Assembly: GCA_030641085.1 (NCBI GenBank)
Contig: DAOWIC010000011.1
Coordinates: 1 to 9,455 of the forward strand
Direction: 5' to 3'
Length of the DNA stretch: 9,455 nucleotides
Source of the DNA: Calditrichota bacterium
GTDB lineage: Bacteria > Zixibacteria > MSB-5A5 > GN15 > FEB-12
Part shown: one piece after another, positions 5,571-9,455 of the stretch
Layout of the letters: every line of letters begins with the position of its first letter
Numbering within the stretch: the first letter of the stretch is position 1
Notes under the pieces: model-generated
The model's database searches: none
Told to the model about the DNA's origin: nothing
What the model saw: the letters and a program-made list of their open reading frames with translations, nothing else
Made by a program: the position numbers and the translations under genes

Positions 5571-7556
5571 ACTCGCGTCGGAGAAATCGTGCCAGGTCTC
5601 GAAAGCCTCTCGCTCAAGCGGCTCGGGCCGGGCGAAACCGGAGATGAACTGATTCGCCATCAACTGCGTGGAGAGAATGCCGATCAGCGACATGTTGTCC
5701 CGAAATGAAAGATGGGTGTGGGCCATGCGGACACACTTTTTGACCAGACGCCCGACCGCGACCGGATTGAATATGCCGGATTTCCTGAGTGCCTCCTCGG
5801 AAAGAATTTCCATGACATATTCCGGCGAATCGGACTGGAAGAAGCTGTTGGAATCGGGCGCCATGTAGGGCTGTTTGACGCGCTTTAGAATCTCCGGCGG
5901 CAGCTCGCGCTGCATTGCTTTTTTGAGCACGTATTTTTCATTCAGACCGGCGATCTTGAACCATGGCGGGATCGTGGCGGCAAATTCGACCAGCCGGTGA
6001 TCGAGAAACGGGAACCGTCCCTCGACCGCGTTGGCGGCCGATACCCGGTCACCCTGCGACGAGAGAATATACCCGGCCAGAAGTGACCGTGCCTCGACAT
6101 ATTGCGCCCGTGACAGGTGTCGCCAGCGATAAAACGCGTCCGGCAGATCGCGCGAGAAGGCGGCCACGGCGTCATGATCCTTAAGTTGTTCTTTTATCTC
6201 ATCGGAGAAAAAGGCCTTGGTTTTCGAGGTCGTGTTCATCCGCGGTATATGCGAGAAATGATACTTGTCCGTTTCGGACAGCCCGGTTTTGTAAAACGCC
6301 TCGAGGTATGCTCCCGTATCCGCCGCCGAAACCGGCAGAGTGGGGTAGAGTCTTTTGAGCAGCGACGGTCGCCAGGTGGAGTCAGGATTTCTGGCCCAGA
6401 AGGAGCGGATTAGGGTCTCCTTAAAAATATCATAACCGCCGATTATTTCATCCGCGCCTTCGCCGGTCAGGACTACTTTGAAATCGCACTCGCGGACCAG
6501 CCGCGACAGAAGATAGAGCGGCGTTGGGGCGGTGCGGACCAGCGGACGTTCGGTGTGCCAGATCACGCGCGGGAAGCTCTCGGCGATATCCAGATAGGAG
6601 CATCTTATCTGGTTATGATGGGTGCCGAGAAAATCGGCCATCTGCTTCTGATATCGAGACTCATCGTACGCCTTGTCGGTGAAGGCTATCGAAAAAGTCT
6701 CTAACTCCGCCTGCGTGAAATTGCGTATCAGGGCGGTGGTGGCCGATGAATCCAGTCCTCCGGAGAGATAGGCACCGACCGGTACATCGGCTCTCAGCCT
6801 CAAACGGACCGAATCGACCAGCAGTTCATGAAGCTCTTCCGCCCATGAATCGCCCGTTCGCGTCCGGTCAAACTGTTCCGGGAACTCCATCGACCAGTAG
6901 CGGCCGGTCCGGGTTTGGCCATCTTTGATCTCCAGAAAAGTACCCGCCTCGAGTTCGTTTATCCCTTCGAAAGCGGTGCGGGGGGGAGCGGTAGTCCACC
7001 AGGTAAATATCTCATCCAGCCCGGCCGCGTCGATTTTGCGCGGCACCGACGGATCACAAAAGATTGTTTTAATCTCCGAGCCGAAGTAAAAGCGCCGGTT
7101 GTGAATCGTGTAAAACAGCGGCCTGATTCCAAGGCGGTCTCGCGCCAGAAAAAGCGAGCCGTCCTTCTTGTCATACAGCGCAAACGCAAACTGGCCGTTG
7201 AAATGGTTTAGGCAATCCCGGCCCCATTCTTCAAAGGCGTGGACGATCACCTCGGTGTCGGATTTGGTGCTGAACTGATGGCCCCGGCTTTGCAGCTCGC
7301 GGCGCAGCTCGATGTAGTTGAATATCTCGCCGTTGAACGTTATCCAGAGCGTGCCGTCTTCGTTGCTCAACGGTTGCGAGCCGGTCGAGAGATCGATAAT
7401 CGACAGCCGGGCCTGACCCAGACCGCAGCGGTCGTCAAAGAAAGCACCGAATTCGTCCGGTCCCCGATGGCGGATGATTCGCACCATTCGTCTGACCAGA
7501 TCATGGTCCGGCTCGGTTGGACCGTTTAGCTGAAAATACCCCGCAATGCCGCACAT
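5565..7556 (-). CDS. asnB: Asparagine synthetase (glutamine-hydrolysing) family protein
   Basis: A 663-residue two-domain amidotransferase. The N-terminal class II glutaminase begins MCGIAGYF, exposing Cys2 as nucleophile after Met removal. RHRGPDEFG (29-37), Arg50, FNGEIFNY (74-81, with the glutamine-binding Asn75-Gly76) and Asp100 match the glutamine pocket. The C-terminal ATP-dependent synthetase domain has the PP-loop SGGLDSS (265-271), the GEGADEIIGGY motif (365-375) and RFPFLDHRLVEF further on. The catalytic set looks complete, so it should transfer glutamine-derived ammonia to an AMP-activated carboxylate, classically aspartate. It is about 110 residues longer than E. coli AsnB, in the range of the longer AsnB/AsnO-type paralogues found in sporulation, polysaccharide or peptidoglycan-amidation contexts, so the acceptor may not be free aspartate. 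A long HTERPLVRTAPTPLYLLSRL stretch (334-353) is typical of this longer group as I recall it. The ATG at 7554-7556 is fixed by the need for Cys2, although the ribosome binding site is weak. Confidence 0.93.
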   Translation of the reverse strand: MCGIAGYFQLNGPTEPDHDLVRRMVRIIRHRGPDEFGAFFDDRCGLGQARLSIIDLSTGSQPLSNEDGTLWITFNGEIFNYIELRRELQSRGHQFSTKSDTEVIVHAFEEWGRDCLNHFNGQFAFALYDKKDGSLFLARDRLGIRPLFYTIHNRRFYFGSEIKTIFCDPSVPRKIDAAGLDEIFTWWTTAPPRTAFEGINELEAGTFLEIKDGQTRTGRYWSMEFPEQFDRTRTGDSWAEELHELLVDSVRLRLRADVPVGAYLSGGLDSSATTALIRNFTQAELETFSIAFTDKAYDESRYQKQMADFLGTHHNQIRCSYLDIAESFPRVIWHTERPLVRTAPTPLYLLSRLVRECDFKVVLTGEGADEIIGGYDIFKETLIRSFWARNPDSTWRPSLLKRLYPTLPVSAADTGAYLEAFYKTGLSETDKYHFSHIPRMNTTSKTKAFFSDEIKEQLKDHDAVAAFSRDLPDAFYRWRHLSRAQYVEARSLLAGYILSSQGDRVSAANAVEGRFPFLDHRLVEFAATIPPWFKIAGLNEKYVLKKAMQRELPPEILKRVKQPYMAPDSNSFFQSDSPEYVMEILSEEALRKSGIFNPVAVGRLVKKCVRMAHTHLSFRDNMSLIGILSTQLMANQFISGFARPEPLEREAFETWHDFSDASA

Positions 7557-7618
7557 AATCTAACTACATCCAATTGGTTTCGGATTACCATCGATCCCGC
7601 CGGTGACAACCATTAGGC

Positions 7619-7657
7619 TAAAGTATTTTCCATCCTTTGTCATGTAAAATATTTTCC
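7619..7657. repeat. Pair of 13-bp direct repeats upstream of asnB
   Basis: TAAAGTATTTTCC (7619-7631) and TAAAATATTTTCC (7645-7657) match at 12 of 13 positions and start 26 bases apart. They bracket the candidate promoter boxes, so they could bind a regulator in tandem. Function is inferred. Confidence 0.4.
7620..7648 (-). promoter_or_regulatory. Candidate promoter for asnB
   Basis: On the minus strand TTTACA (7648-7643) and TACTTT (7625-7620) are separated by 17 bases. The -35 box matches five of six consensus positions and the -10 box only three. The boxes lie about 65 bases before the asnB ATG. The -10 area also reads TACTTTAG, close to the Bacteroidetes TAnnTTTG element, but phylum membership is uncertain. 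Confidence 0.35.
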
Positions 7658-7679
7658 GGTAGGTGCTATGCTTGTGCCG

Positions 7680-7708
7680 GTTGACCGCCCGTGGTCCGGG
7701 CGGCCAAC
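7680..7708 (-). terminator. GC-rich hairpin after the protease gene
   Basis: GTTGACCGCCCG (7680-7691) faces CGGGCGGCCAAC (7697-7708): eleven of twelve positions pair around a five-base loop. It lies 26 bases downstream of the protease stop codon, where a terminator is expected. On the minus strand no U run follows, so it is an imperfect intrinsic terminator, or a 3'-end protecting hairpin, rather than a certain stop. Confidence 0.5.
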
Positions 7709-7734
7709 TTTATTGACTGATACGTTCGGTATCG

Positions 7735-9455
7735 CTACTTCAGTAGCACCATCTTTTTTGACATGGTCATGCCGTCGGCTACCAGACGATAGAGATACAG
7801 CCCACTGGCGACCGCGTTACCGGACTCATCGGCGCCGTCCCACGAAACCGTGTGCGTTCCGGCCGGCATCTCTCCACGGGCGAGATCCATCACCCGCTGA
7901 CCGAGCAGGTTGTAGACCGACAGCCGGACTTCGGCCCGGGAGGGCAACGTGAAGCTGATCTCGGTGTTCGGGTTGAACGGGTTGGGATAATTCTGCGCCA
8001 GCGAGAAATCCTCCGGCAGGAGGTCGTTGTCATCGTTGCCGGCGCTCATCGGCGAAGCCTGAATCCGCGCCCGAATGGCGACATCTTTGTCACTCCATTG
8101 CGAGTAGCTGACACCGTCGGTCGAGCCGTAGGAATTCATCGATATAGTCCCGGCGCGGGTGAACGGGACCGCATAGGTATCCGGTCCCCAGCCGACGTCA
8201 ACCAGGAAGGTCTCGCTGGAGGCCAACGCCACAGGAGTGGGCAGTGTTATCTCGTGATACCGGTCGGTGGCAAAACTTGGGAACGAACCGGAGGCAAGCG
8301 TCTGCAAACCGGAGGGTGAGTTGCCGACCATGTCGTCGAAAACGCGCACCGTGTAGCCGACCGGGTTTCCGGCGCTAACTGCCGCCTGAACCGAAACCAG
8401 ATCACCGGCCGCGTCGGCCGTCAGGCGCAGGGCGCCATAGCTGACAACCGAGGTGGCCAGACCCCATCCGAGTAACTGGGCGTTGGGCGAACGGTGATAC
8501 ACGGTGTAACCGTCAAAACCGCGTTGTGTCAGTGTCACGCTGACACTGCTGCCCGGTCCGGCGACAAAGGATGTTGCCGAGGAGCCGGTGTTGGAGCCGA
8601 AAACATCGGTCGCCGGCGGATTGGTGGCGTCGGCAAACGAGGTATTGCCGGTGGATCCGGGGAACATATCGCCGGCATCCATAGCGTCCAGTTTACTGTC
8701 AAGTTCCGCCAGGCCATCGGCCTCCTCCAGATCGACCAGCCGATAGCTGTCGTCGGAGTTGGAGAAGAAAACTTCTTCGTTGCAGTGCCAGATGAGCACG
8801 CCGTCGCCTGAGATGTCGGCGTCGAAGCCGGTTCGGGTTCGGTTTTCCAGCAGGAAGAAGCGCGTTCCCTGATAGGCATCGTCCCATAGTTTATATACCT
8901 GGGCGTTAGTCTCAGCGGGCGCGATTTGTACCGCCTGGGTGCCGCTGACTTCAATCGGTGTCACCCAGCCCAGCATCGCCTTGCCCCAGGCGCAGATATG
9001 GGTCGGGCGATATTCGGTGGCGGAACTCCAGTTGGCGCCCCAGCTTCCGGAACTCATCAGGCACCAGGTACCGATACCGTAGGAGCTGTCGTCGTAATCG
9101 TAAAGATCGGGCAAGCCGAGGACATGGCCGAACTCATGGCAGAAAACACCGATCGGCTTGATCTGGTTGAGGGTCCCGTTACCCTGCTCCGAACTCTGGA
9201 TCGTATAGATGTCCACGAGGATATAGCCGCCGCCCGCTTTGGCATCGTTTGTGGTGAAAGCCGACCCACTGCCGTAGGTTAGACTCCACTGATGGGCCCA
9301 CAGATTGTCCGAGTCACCACCGGAGGCATCGCCGTCCGGGAAGGTTACTATCAGGGCGTCGACCACGCCGTCATCATCGCCGGAGTTCGGTACGCCATCG
9401 GGACCGTCGTTGTCGAACTGGGCGAAGTCAATCGATGGATCCCCGTCGGTCAACA
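7735..9455 (-). CDS. Secreted M6-family metalloprotease with C-terminal sorting domain, 5'-truncated
   Basis: The frame is open to the window edge, so the signal peptide, any propeptide and part of the catalytic domain are missing; about 573 codons are visible. Numbering from the codon at 9453, an Asp-rich stretch (14-36: DNDGPDG, NSGDDDG, VVDALIV) is typical of immune inhibitor A/M6 proteases. The zinc site HEFGHVLGLPD is at 106-116 (His106, Glu107, His110, Asp116), followed by CLMSSGSWG (131-139) as the likely Met-turn. FFLLENRTRTGFD and GVLIWHCNEEV are further M6 landmarks. A beta-rich module (about 310-465) with GVSYSQWSDKDVAIRARIQ follows. The end (about 480-572) has LAQNYPNPFNPNTEISFTLP, VYNLLGQRV and GLYLYRLVADG, the FlgD-Ig/type IX-sorting-like module common in FCB secreted proteins. 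It probably acts outside the cell or on its surface. Substrate is unknown. A start at the TTG 9453-9451 is rejected because the domain is clearly incomplete there. Confidence 0.9.
   Translation of the reverse strand, partial: LTDGDPSIDFAQFDNDGPDGVPNSGDDDGVVDALIVTFPDGDASGGDSDNLWAHQWSLTYGSGSAFTTNDAKAGGGYILVDIYTIQSSEQGNGTLNQIKPIGVFCHEFGHVLGLPDLYDYDDSSYGIGTWCLMSSGSWGANWSSATEYRPTHICAWGKAMLGWVTPIEVSGTQAVQIAPAETNAQVYKLWDDAYQGTRFFLLENRTRTGFDADISGDGVLIWHCNEEVFFSNSDDSYRLVDLEEADGLAELDSKLDAMDAGDMFPGSTGNTSFADATNPPATDVFGSNTGSSATSFVAGPGSSVSVTLTQRGFDGYTVYHRSPNAQLLGWGLATSVVSYGALRLTADAAGDLVSVQAAVSAGNPVGYTVRVFDDMVGNSPSGLQTLASGSFPSFATDRYHEITLPTPVALASSETFLVDVGWGPDTYAVPFTRAGTISMNSYGSTDGVSYSQWSDKDVAIRARIQASPMSAGNDDNDLLPEDFSLAQNYPNPFNPNTEISFTLPSRAEVRLSVYNLLGQRVMDLARGEMPAGTHTVSWDGADESGNAVASGLYLYRLVADGMTMSKKMVLLK

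Noticed and set aside
5668..7529. Plus-strand reading frames opposite asnB
   Set aside because: Antisense shadows; the minus-strand protein has all family motifs from end to end.
7852..9282. Long plus-strand reading frames opposite the protease gene
   Set aside because: They are antisense shadows of a GC-rich gene with clear M6 and sorting-domain motifs on the minus strand.
9451..9453. TTG as a true start of the protease
   Set aside because: The catalytic domain already lacks its N-terminal part and the frame stays open to the window edge, so the gene continues outside.
1..9455. CRISPR array, tRNA, insertion sequence or prophage elements
   Set aside because: No regularly spaced repeats, cloverleaf, transposase, integrase or terminal inverted repeats were seen on either strand.

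Overview
The window looks like a chromosomal piece of a Gram-negative bacterium of the wider FCB (Fibrobacteres-Chlorobi-Bacteroidetes) assemblage, plausibly an uncultured phylum such as Zixibacteria. Three observations support this. It carries an outer-membrane usher with a periplasmic chaperone. It encodes a secreted M6-type protease ending in the LAQNYPNPFNPNTEISF type C-terminal module common in FCB secreted proteins. The base composition is moderately GC-rich. Strong Shine-Dalgarno sequences before several genes (AAAGGAG, GGAGG, GGGGA) argue against Bacteroidetes proper, where such sites are usually weak. The phylum is an inference; no marker gene is present.

Left half, plus strand (2-5520): a chaperone-usher-like surface fibre locus. 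A 5'-truncated pilin-like gene ends at 370 and is closed by a textbook intrinsic terminator (416-442). A non-coding stretch follows with a candidate promoter (618-646) overlapped by a perfect dyad. Next comes an apparent four-gene operon: pilin-like 2 (726-1298), pilin-like 3 (1355-1933), a PapD-like periplasmic chaperone (2037-2909) and an outer-membrane usher (2947-5520). The three small proteins share a signal peptide (where visible), an N-terminal DUF4402-like beta segment, a QLPDYL core motif and an identical C-terminal YTGN. The expected working model is Sec export of the pilins, capping by the chaperone, and polymerisation through the usher. No two-domain tip adhesin is seen in the window. 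Every junction between genes of the operon carries an RNA hairpin just before the next ribosome binding site.

Right half, minus strand (5565-9455): a 663-residue glutamine-hydrolysing asparagine synthetase family protein converges on the usher gene with a 44-base gap. Upstream of it on the same strand, after a 178-base intergenic region with a candidate promoter and a 13-bp direct repeat, lies a 5'-truncated gene for a secreted M6-family metalloprotease with an HEFGHVLGLPD zinc site and a C-terminal sorting/FlgD-Ig-like domain. No functional link between these two genes and the fibre operon is visible, beyond fibre and protease both being surface or secreted products.

No tRNA, rRNA, CRISPR array, insertion sequence or attachment site was seen. 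The most interesting material is the fibre system: tandem DUF4402-like subunits, an unusual usher C-terminus, a block of near-identical DNA between paralogues, and regularly placed intercistronic hairpins.
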